Source: Dolomedes plantarius
Taxonomy: Eukaryota > Arthropoda > Arachnida > Araneae > Dolomedidae
Direction: 5' to 3'
Assembly (NCBI GenBank): GCA_907164885.2
Contig: OU015501.1
Coordinates: 23,817,591 to 23,881,590 of the forward strand
DNA: 64,000 nucleotides
The notes under the pieces are model-generated. The model saw only the letters and a list, made by a program, of their open reading frames with translations, did not search any database and was not told the origin of the DNA. Shown here one piece after another: positions 1-11,200 of the stretch (the stretch's first letter is position 1; each line of letters begins with the position of its first letter). Made by a program: the position numbers and the translations under genes.

Positions 1-1074
1 GTCAAACTCAAAGGCTGACATGGGCCAAATGAACAACCTTTAAGTTTATGTGGCCCGAAAAAAGAACAGAAAAACTTCAAAATCAATTTTGAATTGATTG
101 TCGAGAGAACTTGCATAAGATCGATGTAGAACAAAAATGATAACCTTTGCCAGTAATTATCAGTTTTAGTTTATAATTGTAACTTGTTCATGTAATTAAA
201 TGTTTGTTTAATTGATATAGTTTTTTTTAGTCGGATTTAAATGTCTAAAATACGGAATTGGAATTGAAAGTCAGCGACCGTTATCACAAACTCAGAAGGT
301 AAGTGGATTTTCTTACATAATAATCTAAGTCTGGAAGTTGGGTTCATAACTCTACAAGGACCACGTGAGATAGTCCCAAAAGCTCCCCGTGTGTTCGATC
401 GGCAGCGGAAAAATCGGTAATTTCGTTAATCTGACAACACTGCTTTTACGATAAATTCGGAATCTGCGCAAATGGTGTTTTTCAGGTTTCTTTGCAGAGG
501 ATTTTGGGAGTAATAGAACTTACGATGAATTGAATGTCTCTCTGGTGCTACTTTTAGCCAATGGGATGCCAAAAAAACCATAAACTCGTACGGTAGTTTC
601 GCTGACGTCATCGCTTTAACGAGTAATTTGAAACCTGCGCTGTGTGTTCGTTTTCGGGATGCATATGCCAGAGCATACTTCTCTGGGACTAAAAAATGCT
701 TTGGAAGATTTTAAAGATCTTTGAATTAAAGCAAGCGTCAAACTCAAAGGCTGACATGGGCCGAATGAACAAGGTTAAGTTTATGTGGGCCGCAAAATGA
801 CAAAAACTTCAAAATAGATTTTCGTAGAAACGTAGGTTTATTTCAGAAAGTATAGTACAAAAAGATAAAGAACAACAATATCAACGTTTTCGTCCTGAAA
901 CCTTTTGTTCTTGAACATCAACTTACCAGACATTGAATAATTGCACAAATTAATAAGAGTTCCCCGAAAGTGAAATATAATCTGCTTTACAAACACCGAA
1001 CAAATCACTTCCTACTAAACTACTCACTGACCAGACTACTGGTCTGGCATGCGGTAGTCGGCTGCTAAAATACT
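1..1074. repeat. Gene-free left edge with a dispersed direct repeat
   Basis: No coding region is visible. A segment of about 55 bp beginning at position 1 (gtcaaactcaaaggctgaca and onward through a 'gtttatgtggcccg' tail) recurs in the same orientation at about 737-790 with a few changes. The tail resembles the GGCCC-rich ends of hAT elements such as the one at 18.6-19.2 kb, so the two units may be pieces of an old hAT element. That link is inference. Confidence 0.4.
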
Positions 1075-1324
1075 CACTCCTAGTGGGGGAGAAATGGTGC
1101 ACCTGTGCGAAATGCGCATAAGGTGACACGATATTTACATACCGTTATAAGGGCCTGGGCCTCACGAATAACCGTAAAGGGCGGCAAGTTTGACATGCCC
1201 ACTCCTAGTGGGGGAGAAATGGTGCACCTGTGCGAAATGCGCATAAGGTGACACGATATTTACATACCGTTATAAGGGCCTGGGCCTCACGAATAACCGT
1301 AAAGGGCGGCAAGTTTGACATGCC
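1075..1324. repeat. Head-to-tail duplication, 2 x 125 bp
   Basis: The unit starting 'cactcctagtgggggagaaa' at 1075 is repeated at 1200 with no difference I can see by eye, then ends near 1324. It holds no reading frame. Two identical copies mean a very recent duplication or an assembly artefact. The same GTGGGGGAGA motif occurs again near 1945. Confidence 0.8.
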
Positions 1325-1924
1325 TGTTGCATTAATACTCGAGCTTCTCTCTCTTTAAATAAACTCTTTTGCATGCTGTTGAATTACGTCCATGGTGATT
1401 ATCCTGTGGAATGTCGTGCAGACATTAGCTTTTAGACTTTTTCTCGACAAATATGCTACTCCAACAGTTAAAGTTATAACAGTTCTGCATCAGCCATCCT
1501 CGAGTCAACAAAGTCCTTTCGGAATCAGATATCCTCAAGATTTTACACTGACATGAAATCAGTGGCCCCTAAATCTTCGTTTGCCTTGACTCATCCTTCC
1601 TTAGGGGTGCATAGAGTACATTTGCATATCATCTGCATATCATCTGCATCGATCTCCTTACCCAATACGGTGTAATGTGTGGCGAACAGTACGTGAGAGG
1701 CAATCGAAGTTTGTTTCCGATTAAGATTAGCTGTAATTTGGCGCATTTTTGACCTCATGAACAAGCCTGGAAGCTCTCATTTCAGCGCGATAATCCAGTA
1801 GCCAGTTACGACCACACGCCTTACGTTGAGATCCGATTTTTGTTTGGTAGCCCACTCTTTGTAAACTTTGGACAACACTGCTCTCGAACACTTCATAAGC
1901 GAAGCACTTTTAATCCGTAGACCG

Positions 1925-2090
1925 GAAAGTCTTTTTATGAGGTCAGTGGGGGAGAGAAGGTACGAGCCCTCCAGATGTCGCCCCTGGGGATGCTCGGTCA
2001 ATATTGAGGTGGCACCTGGATAAAGTCGAACTCCGACTCTTGTTGGTGCCATTGCAAACCGGAGCCCCTTTCGTCTGCCAGCAGTCGAGA
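1925..2090 (+). repeat. Fragment of a dispersed SINE-like family
   Basis: The segment around 'gatgtcgcccctggggatgc' and 'caaaccggagccc' is the reverse complement of sequence at about 39,380-39,540, and part of it matches 54,090-54,160. The other two members end in tRNA-like heads with a B-box-like GGTTCGA or similar motif, so this is read as a headless fragment of a tRNA-derived SINE family. Confidence 0.45.
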
Positions 2091-2481
2091 CATGGTCTGG
2101 CAAGCTCCGGCCAGGTAGACATTAGTCACCACAACTACAGCACTTTTGCTGATACTTACCTCCCTGTTTCAAGCACTCACAATTAACCAAGTTCAAAGGC
2201 CGTTAAATCCAGCTTTTTACTCAATACTTCACAAATAGTACTCTTCAATGATCTTTACAATCATTCAGCAATGCCTTGTTATACCAATCTGATCCTCTGT
2301 CAACAACAACGTGATGTCAAAGCTGATTTGCGTAAGATTGCCAGATGGTCATAATAAAATGGTCACTCAGTTTATGAAACGATCTTATATTTTTCTTCCT
2401 CCCAAATTTATAGCAGATATGCTTGTTTAAAGATATTTACATCTTGATTGCAACAGACCTTAATGATTTCAGTTTGAATTA

Positions 2482-3309
2482 CAGTGGAACTTCGCTTAAC
2501 GAGCACCTCGCATAACGAGTATTTCGCATAACGAGCAAAATAAATCGTAAAAAAATGGCTTGCTTAACGAGCAACATTTCGCATAACGAATGACGTGGAA
2601 GGAAGTCCCCTCTTTACGTCACTCAGATCTTCACGTCACCAGGATCATCAACGACCGAAAAATAAGTATTTAAGGGTAGTCATGGATGGTTCGAGAAGCA
2701 AATATCATGGGACTAGAGGATAACAATGATATTAAGGAGCTTGTGGAAGAGCACAACCAAGAGCTGACCATCGAACAGCTAATAGAATTGCAGCGTCTTT
2801 CACAGCAAGCAGTTGTAGAGGAGAGTTCGTCAGTGGAGAAGGACAAAGAAACAGCAAAGAAACAATCTTCTGGCGCAATAAAAGAAATGAGGAAAGCATG
2901 GGAAACTGTTGCATCGCAAGTTACAAAGCAGCACCCTGATAAGACGGTGGCTATGCGCGCTATAAATTTATTCAATGACAATGCGGTGACACATTTTCAG
3001 CAAATTTTAAAGCGCCGATAAAAACAAATGTCGCTAGATAGCTTTCTAGTAAAAAAAAATAGATATGTGTCATAAATTCGTAAATGATAAACTACATATG
3101 GATGATTTCGCTCCTTAAGAATTTATGTATAAGTAATTTTCTTTAAATAATAAACGTTACATCTAAAAAATTTTGAGTATTTTTTAGCATGGAATGCATT
3201 ATCGTATTTTACATTAATTTATATGGGAAAAATGGTTTCGCTTAACGAGTGTTTCGCATTACGAGTAAGACTCTAGCACGAATTATGCTCGTTATGCGAG
3301 GTTCCACTG
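2482..3309 (+). mobile_element. Internally deleted pogo/Tigger-type DNA transposon
   Basis: The 828-bp element starts CAGTGGAACTTCGCTTAACG and ends with its inverted match CGAGGTTCCACTG. TA dinucleotides flank it at 2480-2481 and 3310-3311, the target duplication expected for the Tc1/mariner/pogo superfamily. Sub-repeats of 'cgcataacgag' fill both ends. Only the 3' part of a transposase frame remains inside, so it is non-autonomous. Confidence 0.8.
2686..3021 (+). pseudogene. C-terminal remnant of a Tigger/pogo transposase
   Basis: A 111-codon open frame sits entirely inside the TIR-bounded element at 2482-3309. It encodes an acidic, helix-rich segment with ELVEEHNQELTIEQLIEL, the kind of C-terminal tail found after the DDE domain in Tigger/jerky-type transposases. 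The DNA-binding and catalytic domains are missing, so it cannot transpose on its own. The frame has no other recognisable domain. The first in-frame ATG lies at the deletion junction and is probably accidental. Confidence 0.6.
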
Positions 3310-3311
3310 TA

Positions 3312-5082
3312 TTTGTGAATACTTCTTTATCACAACGTTTACCCTACATTTCTTATCAACCTAGTTGTATGGCAAAGAAATAAAACACACTCACATACAG
3401 GAAACAATTTTATTTACACAAAATTATGAAACTTCGTAATGGAATTAGAAAAATGAGTAATATCACAATGCTTTGCATTAAATACCTACGTAATTGTCAG
3501 AAATTAAGGGGGATGAATTCTCTTTACATGAAGTTTTAAATAGTATCCATTTATACAAATTTCATTCTATTAAAAAAATACACTGCTTTAGTGGACAAAC
3601 TTTATGTTAGTTCTTATTCCACCCCTTTTGAGTTAACACTATGTTTGGAAGGCTTTTAAAAGGATTCCAATTTAATAAGCAAGAACTAAGTAAAACAAAA
3701 AAATCTATAAATCAATTACTTTGGCTTTGGTCCAGGAATCCGCGGGAAGAAATTACATCTACACAAAATTTGAAACAGAGTCCAAAAACCATGATTTATG
3801 GACGTAGAATATGTGGGCCTTAAGTCACCGATACAGATTATTTTTTCCTCTTTTCGTATTATATTCGTTGGTTTAATTTTGAATTCAAATGCAGTGAAGT
3901 TACATTTCATAACCGTCTCATAACTCGGCAGTCTTGATTTGTACTCCAGATTGATTCTTTCTATACGACTAGTAACGGAGTAAAATAACTGAAAGTCAAA
4001 AGTACACCGAAAGTCTTCCCCCTCCTTTTTTTCCTAACGAGCTATTTAAGGGAAAATCCGATGATACCAATGCCCAATTCTTGTCATTTACTATCCATCT
4101 AAGAGTGTCTGAAATGTATAAACTAGGGACCGAACTTTACCAGAATCATTAAAATTTTTGTAGTAAAATTTAAAATCATACCCATTGAATAGTTCATATT
4201 ATATATAATTATATATATAACATTCTAGTTAAAAATGTTCAACTGTTTTTTCCAATTAAATCCACAATAGGTTTATCATTAGTGGATAGTTCGAAAAGTC
4301 TAAATCATTTATATCATGAAGCCATTCAAAAATCTTAGAAATGCCCCCAGAACATAATCTCTTTCAATAATGTAGCCTTGTGGCTGAGTATATCAATTTT
4401 TGCGGTTTTCAAACTTAATAAAGCAGGTTTAAAAGAATTTGAAATAGATGTCAAAAAGATGTACCTTGATGTCAAAAAATTAAAACAATCAATCATAGAA
4501 TTTCTTAATAGCACATTTTATTTAATCAGTTCTAAATTTTTGTTATATTAGATTTTTTTAAGGTACTTTTAATTAAATTTAGAATTACCTTCCTGAAATA
4601 AAAAATTCTTATTGTTATGTATTGGATGGATATTCTTTTTGAAATCCCTATGTGTCACTTTTACGCTAACTAAGTTTAATATGTTTTGCTTTATAAGTAT
4701 ATATTTTTTCTTTATTTTTCATACAATTTTATTGTGATATAATAAATAACATTTCGATTATACAGTTTTGTTCATACAACAGAGAAGAGTTAATGGATTT
4801 TGAAAAGACCTTTATATTTATTTGTTATTTCTAAATAATAATAAATAATTTTGTATCTTTGAGGGTATGACATGTATTAGAGGAGCTTTTTTACCCCTTC
4901 CTAAGTCCCACTTCCTAAAAATGATGGGAAATTAGGGAATAATCCCCCCCCCTTGTTCTAAAAAGTAAAGTATGTAGTGATAGCACCGAGGCGAAGATCA
5001 TATTCCATGCCTTCCATATAAATATACTAACAAATGCGTATGCTTATTTACATTGGTGATATTCGTTTTAACAAACAGACAT
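3312..5082. other. 3' flank of the TRPC gene, no gene seen
   Basis: Very AT-rich sequence with short open frames that show no protein-like composition. Being downstream of the minus-strand stop codon at 5083, it should include the 3' UTR and polyadenylation site of the channel gene. Several TTTATT hexamers (AATAAA on the minus strand) occur, and I cannot choose among them. Confidence 0.4.
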
Positions 5083-5250
5083 TTACCTAACAGAAGTACA
5101 GCAGTTCTCTCGTTTAATTTTTTTATAAAGCTCTTGAAGGATTTCTTCTTTCAACTTTTCTTTGAAATCAGTTGTATTAGCCAAAGCAGATTGTTTCGAC
5201 TGTTGACGTTTCCAGTGTAAGTAACGACGACTCAGCTGCACCATAAGTTC
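5083..5250 (-). CDS. TRPC exon 12: C-terminal coiled-coil tail and stop
   Basis: The acceptor is tttttgcacgacag, with the exon opening in phase 0 at GAA (5250). It encodes ELMVQLSRRYLHWKRQ, matching the family's 'vMxxLvxRYv' segment, then a charged heptad-like stretch (DFKEKLKEEILQELYKKIK) expected to form the C-terminal coiled coil used in subunit assembly. The protein ends ENCCTSVR, with TGA or equivalent stop completed at 5083. The tail is much shorter than in TRPC4/5-type channels. A pair of cysteines lies next to the C-terminus. Confidence 0.8.
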   Translation of the reverse strand, partial: ELMVQLSRRYLHWKRQQSKQSALANTTDFKEKLKEEILQELYKKIKRENCCTSVR

Positions 5251-8200
5251 CTGTCGTGCAAAAAGTAAAATATAAATACAGTAAATGACGTGAGATGTTG
5301 ATGAAATCAAAGTTTATTAGCGTTACAAAAAATAGGTTGTAAGCACATACTCAAATTTCTCTCAAACTCAGATCTCAAGTTAATTTTTATATCAGCTGTA
5401 ACAACCTGCGCGGCGTTTCTTATTTCGAAATATGAATATTTATTTTTTTTTAAATGTAGAAATTAAACAATAACTTTGAAATTGATTCCTAACGAGGTCT
5501 ATAGCTCAAAAATTCGTATTGTGTATCAATTTGTTCAGTAGTACCAAGCACAAGCAACATTTATTGCACAATGGTTAAATACAGGTAATCCTCCTATAAC
5601 ACGGTAGATAGGTTTCTATGCCGTGTTGTGTGAAACCGTGTTATATGAGACCCAGAGACAGTTCAAAAATGGGGGTTACGTTCTGAAAACTTAAAAACAA
5701 ATATTTTTTTTAAATTCCGTATAAGCAACTTAATTTTTATTAAAAATATAAATGTATGTATAACACAAATCGAAAAGAAACATAAAATATTATTTTCATT
5801 TAATACGACCTTAATTTAATAAAGTTTCCTCCTCACTGCTCAGTACAATCAAACGAAAACGTTTTTTCGATTGAACAATATCACCTTTACTTTCAGAACC
5901 TTTTTCTTCATTTAGATTTTTTGTACCTTCTATCCTCTTTAAAAAAAACTGAAATTTTGGTTTATTTGCTGGTTCTTACAAGGTCATTGTAGATTTTACT
6001 GTATGGAGATAGACAATTTCGCAGCTCCCTTTTGAATTTTCGGCTTCTTTCAGAGGAGGGGTCTGCATTCAGGAAAGATGATTCAAGATTTTCAGCTAAG
6101 CTTAGGCCTTCTTGTAATTTTATAGAGTTATAAATGAATGAATTATAATTTTATACATTTCCATGTAAAGCCAGTATAGTTCATTATTCCTTCCCGTCAT
6201 TATTTGAAGGTGATTTAATTTTTAAATGTGTTAAACAAAAATCGTATTATCTAGTGCTATAGAATTACAGTGTTGTACAAAAAGGTTTTCGCAATTTTTT
6301 TATCGTGTTAGAGCGAAACCGTATTACAGGTTGTAGTGTTATACGAGGGTTCCTGCAATTTATCCTATCGTGCTAGAGCGAAACCGTGTTGTAAGATGCC
6401 GTGCTGTAGGAGGGCTACCTGTACTGTGTTTTGTGCTTATTTTGTTTCCCATTCATTTCGAAAATGCATGTATGTTTTATAACATCCACTTCTGGAGCAC
6501 GCAACATGCCGATGACCTTCACATGCCTAGCTGTCTAGAGGCCAATGGTTAAATGCAGTTAAAGGGTTAAGGATTTTGCAGACAACAAACAGATAGAAAT
6601 AATATATATAGATATATATATTAAAGACGTTTACTACATATATCATGTACATTATCGAATTCCTGAAAATTGAAATGCAACTTTCATATACATGAAACAT
6701 AAAATTTGGATACAACAATGTGTTCTTTAGCCATAAAATAAAAATAAAAGTGTATATAAAACATCTCTCATGATATTTGGATAAATAAACGTTTCTAAAT
6801 GAATAAATAAATGTGTACCAATATTTTACGCATAAATGTTAATTTACGGTTGCATGGGAAAGAATTATCAATTTGATGCTTTATTACTAGGCATTTCATC
6901 TGAATGCTTCTTTTATATATAAATTACATGCTAAGTGATTTCTGTACTTAATTTATGAAGTATTTGAACATAGAATGTCTAAGAAAGCTAATTTTAAACG
7001 ATTAACTCAATAATAATGATGATTAAAAATTTAAAACTATATTAATTAACACTAACCGCGTTTATCCTTAACACCATAAATCGCGGGTCTCTGAGTTAAA
7101 GTATTTGTTCGATAATCAAGTAATTTTAACTATAGAGTAGGTGTTTAGTTAAAATTACTTGATATAAAGTACATGATATTAAAAAATACTAAAAGGATTT
7201 AATATTTCTAATTTCACTTCTAGTGTATTAGCTTTCATCGTTTATATACATGCTTTGCATGATACTTTTTTAAACAGGTTGCAAGGTTTTGGATGCATTT
7301 TTGGTTCCACGTTTCATAGAAATATATAGTTATCTTAAAAACATTAAAAAAATTAACAATTTTCTAAAATAATCCTATTTGATTATTTTGGAAGTAAAAT
7401 TATTGAAAAATATCTTGAGAAATATTTTTTAAAATATGTTATTTTATACGTATGATGTGCCGCCCACGTGGTGTAGTGGTTAGCATTCTGAGCTGCCTCG
7501 CAGAGGGCTTGGGTTCAAATCCCGAATGAGGCTTGGTTGTTTCCGTGTCGTTCCCCTCATTGGGAAAAATGCTGGCTCACCTATATGGGACTCCCATAAT
7601 AAATTGGCCAGTAAATCGCGGTGAATAACAAAAGGCGAATGTCTCAAGACAAAGTGTCCCCGCATTAGACGAAAAATATCAAGGAAGTAACACTATGTAA
7701 AGATAAAAGACTGTGAGAAAAGATAGAACGAAGAGAAGAAATCTGTTTTATTCCCTCTGAATGCAGAGGATTAATACAAAACAATGCCTCAAAACATTTT
7801 TCATGCATGATCACTACCGTGTAAACGTTCAAGTATGACCGAAAATGTACCGCTTGTAGCGACTGATAGGTTGCAACTTGTTGACTTTTCACTCCTTCTG
7901 ATATATATATACACTGAAGAGCCAAAAACCTGATACAGGCGTACGTATGCAAGTAACGGAGACATGCAACCAATCAGCATAGCACGATGCGGTCGGCAGT
8001 GCCTATATAAGACAATAGGTGTATGTCGAAGCTGTTAGATCGGTTCCTGCTGATACAATGGCAGGTTATCACGATTTATGTGACTTTGAACGTGTTGTTA
8101 TAGTCGGCGCACGAGAGATGGGACATAGCATCTCCGAGGTAATGATGCAATTTAGAATTTCGCGCTTGACCATTTCACGAGTGTACAGTGAATATCAGAT

Positions 8201-11200
8201 ATCCAGTAAAACATATCCCCGACAGCGCAGCGGTGCGGCCGGAAAAAGACCTTGAAAGAGCGGGACCGTCGACGACTGACGAGAATCCTTAAACGAAATA
8301 GACGGGCAACACTTCCTCAAATTACTGGGGATTTCAACGGTGGGGCATCAACAAATGTCGGCATGCGAACTGTTAAACGGACCGTCATTGACATGGGCTT
8401 TCAGAGCTGCAGGCCCACTCGTGTACCGTTGTTGACTGCACGGCACAAAGTTTTAAGCCTCACCTGGCCCCGTCAACCCCTCCATTGGACTGTTGATGAC
8501 TGGAAACACGTTGCCTAGTCTGAGAAGTCCCGTTTCCAATTGTATCGGGCGGATGGACGTATAATAGTATGGAGACAACCTCATAAATCCATGGATCGTA
8601 CATATCAACAGGAGACTGTTCAAGCTGGTGGAGCCTCTATGATTTTATGGGGCGTGTGCAGTTGGCGTGATATGGGACCCCTGATATGTCTAGAAATGAC
8701 TCTGACAGGTGACTGGTACATAAGCATCCTGTCCGATCATCTACATTCATTGTACCTTCCGACGGACTTGGACAATTCCAGCAGGATAATGCGACACCCA
8801 ACCCCCTGAACGTTGAGAGTTCAGGAGAGTTGCTACCGAGTGGCTCCGAGAGCTCAGAGAGCTCAGAGAGTTGCTACCGAGTGGCTCCAGGATCACTCTT
8901 CTGACTTTAGACACTTCCGCTGACCACCTAAATCCCCAGACATGAACATTATTGAGCATATCTAGGATGCCTTGCAACGTGCTGTTCAGAAGAGATCTCC
9001 AACCCTTCGTACTCCTATGGATTTGTGGACTGCCTTGCAAGATTCATGGTGTGAATTGCTTCCAGGATAACTTAAGACATTAGTCGATTCCATACCACGT
9101 CGTGTTGCGGCATTTCTGCGTACTCGTGGGGGCCCTACACGATATTAGGCGGGTGTACCATTTTTTTGGCTCTTCAGTGTATATATGACTAAGAATAAGA
9201 CTAAATGAAGTGTATAAAAGACTAAATGAAAAAAAATTGAATATCCTTACTTTATATTCATCGTCTTGAATTATATTCGCCGAGGAATCCACTTCAGATC
9301 TGCAGCACAAGCAGCACTAGATGACAAAAAAGGGACAAGTTAAAATAGTTAGGTTAATTTTGATAGATGTTTCTGAAATTGTTAAAATGCTGATTGATAC
9401 ATGGGTATACGAAATTTAAGTATAACTAGGAAAATGACATATAAGTAATGACTGTTTAAATATTCTATGAAAATTTGAGTGCATCATATTCTTAAACCAC
9501 AAAGCACGAAAAGATGCATGTCCTACATACACATCTGTAAACGTGCAGAATATGGAAATTCGGAGAACGTAATCGAATAAATCTCGAAAGTGTATAAACT
9601 CTCACGAATTTAGTTTTGCTGTCTGTAAATCTGAGAGTTCATAAGCATTGAGATAATGTTAAATATGTCACAAAAGTATCTTTTATATGAATGTCAACGG
9701 TGGCCTGGAAGTCTGTTTGTATGACAAAAAGGATTTCAAGTTGAAACGGAGCATTTTTTTAAAGGTGGTTATAATTAGCTGTCTCATTCCTCAAAGTTGA
9801 ATTACACTCACTAAGACTTCAATGTGCCACTAAATTTATCTCACGTGGGATTATAAACAAATGAAACTTAATTAGTCGATATATTGTTATCGAGAGACCT
9901 CGAAATTTGTAGTTCCGATAAATTTGAAAGAAAAACACCATTTAAGAGGGGTGGTTTACTAATTTAAGATGCTATAACGCGAGACTGCCGCATGCCATTT
10001 CGTATATTTTAGGGACGAAATCTTTTCGGAGCTTATTTTCCCATTCCCCGTCAAATAAGGATCCGAGATCAAGTACAACACAATTTATTAGATACTAAAA
10101 CTTTCGTAGTTGCGTGCTACATTAGGTGATGTATTTTGTACCTAGCGTACAAAGAGAGTGTTAGGCTCAATGCACACGAGCGATCCGGTGTCGTTGAGGC
10201 CCCGCAGTTGCGATCAGGCAGTACGTAGAGTTGAACTAACCGACTCACACGAACCCGTGTGAGTCGGTTAGTTCAACTCTACGTACTGCCTGATCGCAAC
10301 TGCGGTGCCTCAACGACACCGGATCACTCGTGTGCACCGAGCCTTAAATGCAACGGCGGCTCCAGGGGGGGGGGGGGGACAGTAGGGGTTTCCAAATCTC
10401 TGGAGTCGCCCCTGGTAAAATGTTCACGAAAAAATTCCTTTTTCATAACTGAAGAAATTTATAGAATACCCTGTTTCCTCAATTATTCTAGGTAACTTTA
10501 GTTTCTTCAGTGCATTTTTATTGACTTGGATTGTGCGATTTGTTTCGTAAGGAAAGTAGTGCGCTCCGGAAAAGAAAAAATATGTTCTATCATTTGCCCA
10601 TAAATTTAATTTTGAAAAAACAATATGCGAAATATTGGTTTCGTTTTTTTTTTCCATCACTTACTTTACCGGTAGCGGAGATGTAGTTTGGTCAGGAATC
10701 AAACCGGATAATCGAGCTTGGTTCACGGCAAGTTTATGTAAAAAATAATGCGAGTCACGTGTTGGCTGTGAGAGAAATTTTGGAATAATAAAATCCAAAA
10801 TAGGTTCTCAACTTTATAAAATCTGTTTTCATTGCGTCTGAGAATTATAGTTAAATTAATGAAACAAAAAGTTTTTGGAACATCTTCCAGGACATATTAA
10901 ATGTAGTTTTCAAGCAAAGGATCATTTGACCCCAAATCTCTCACTTATGATTCATTCCTTTATCCTACGAAGAATCTTTTATGTCACTATTGATAACATC
11001 CGTCCATTGTAAAATTCCAGCAGATATTTTACTCCATATTTCCGTTTGGTTGCTGTACAAATTTGTTTGAGAGATCATATAGAAAATATCACTACCAAAA
11101 ATTCATTCTGTAACCTCACTAATACTCTGCGGATTACTAAGTTCAATCATTTCAACTGAAACACTTGTATAGTGTTTCAATATGTCATTTTATGCCATTC

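Noticed and set aside
7459..7530. Possible functional tRNA gene
   Set aside because: A and B boxes are present, but the anticodon and acceptor stems do not pair and the sequence runs into a SINE body.
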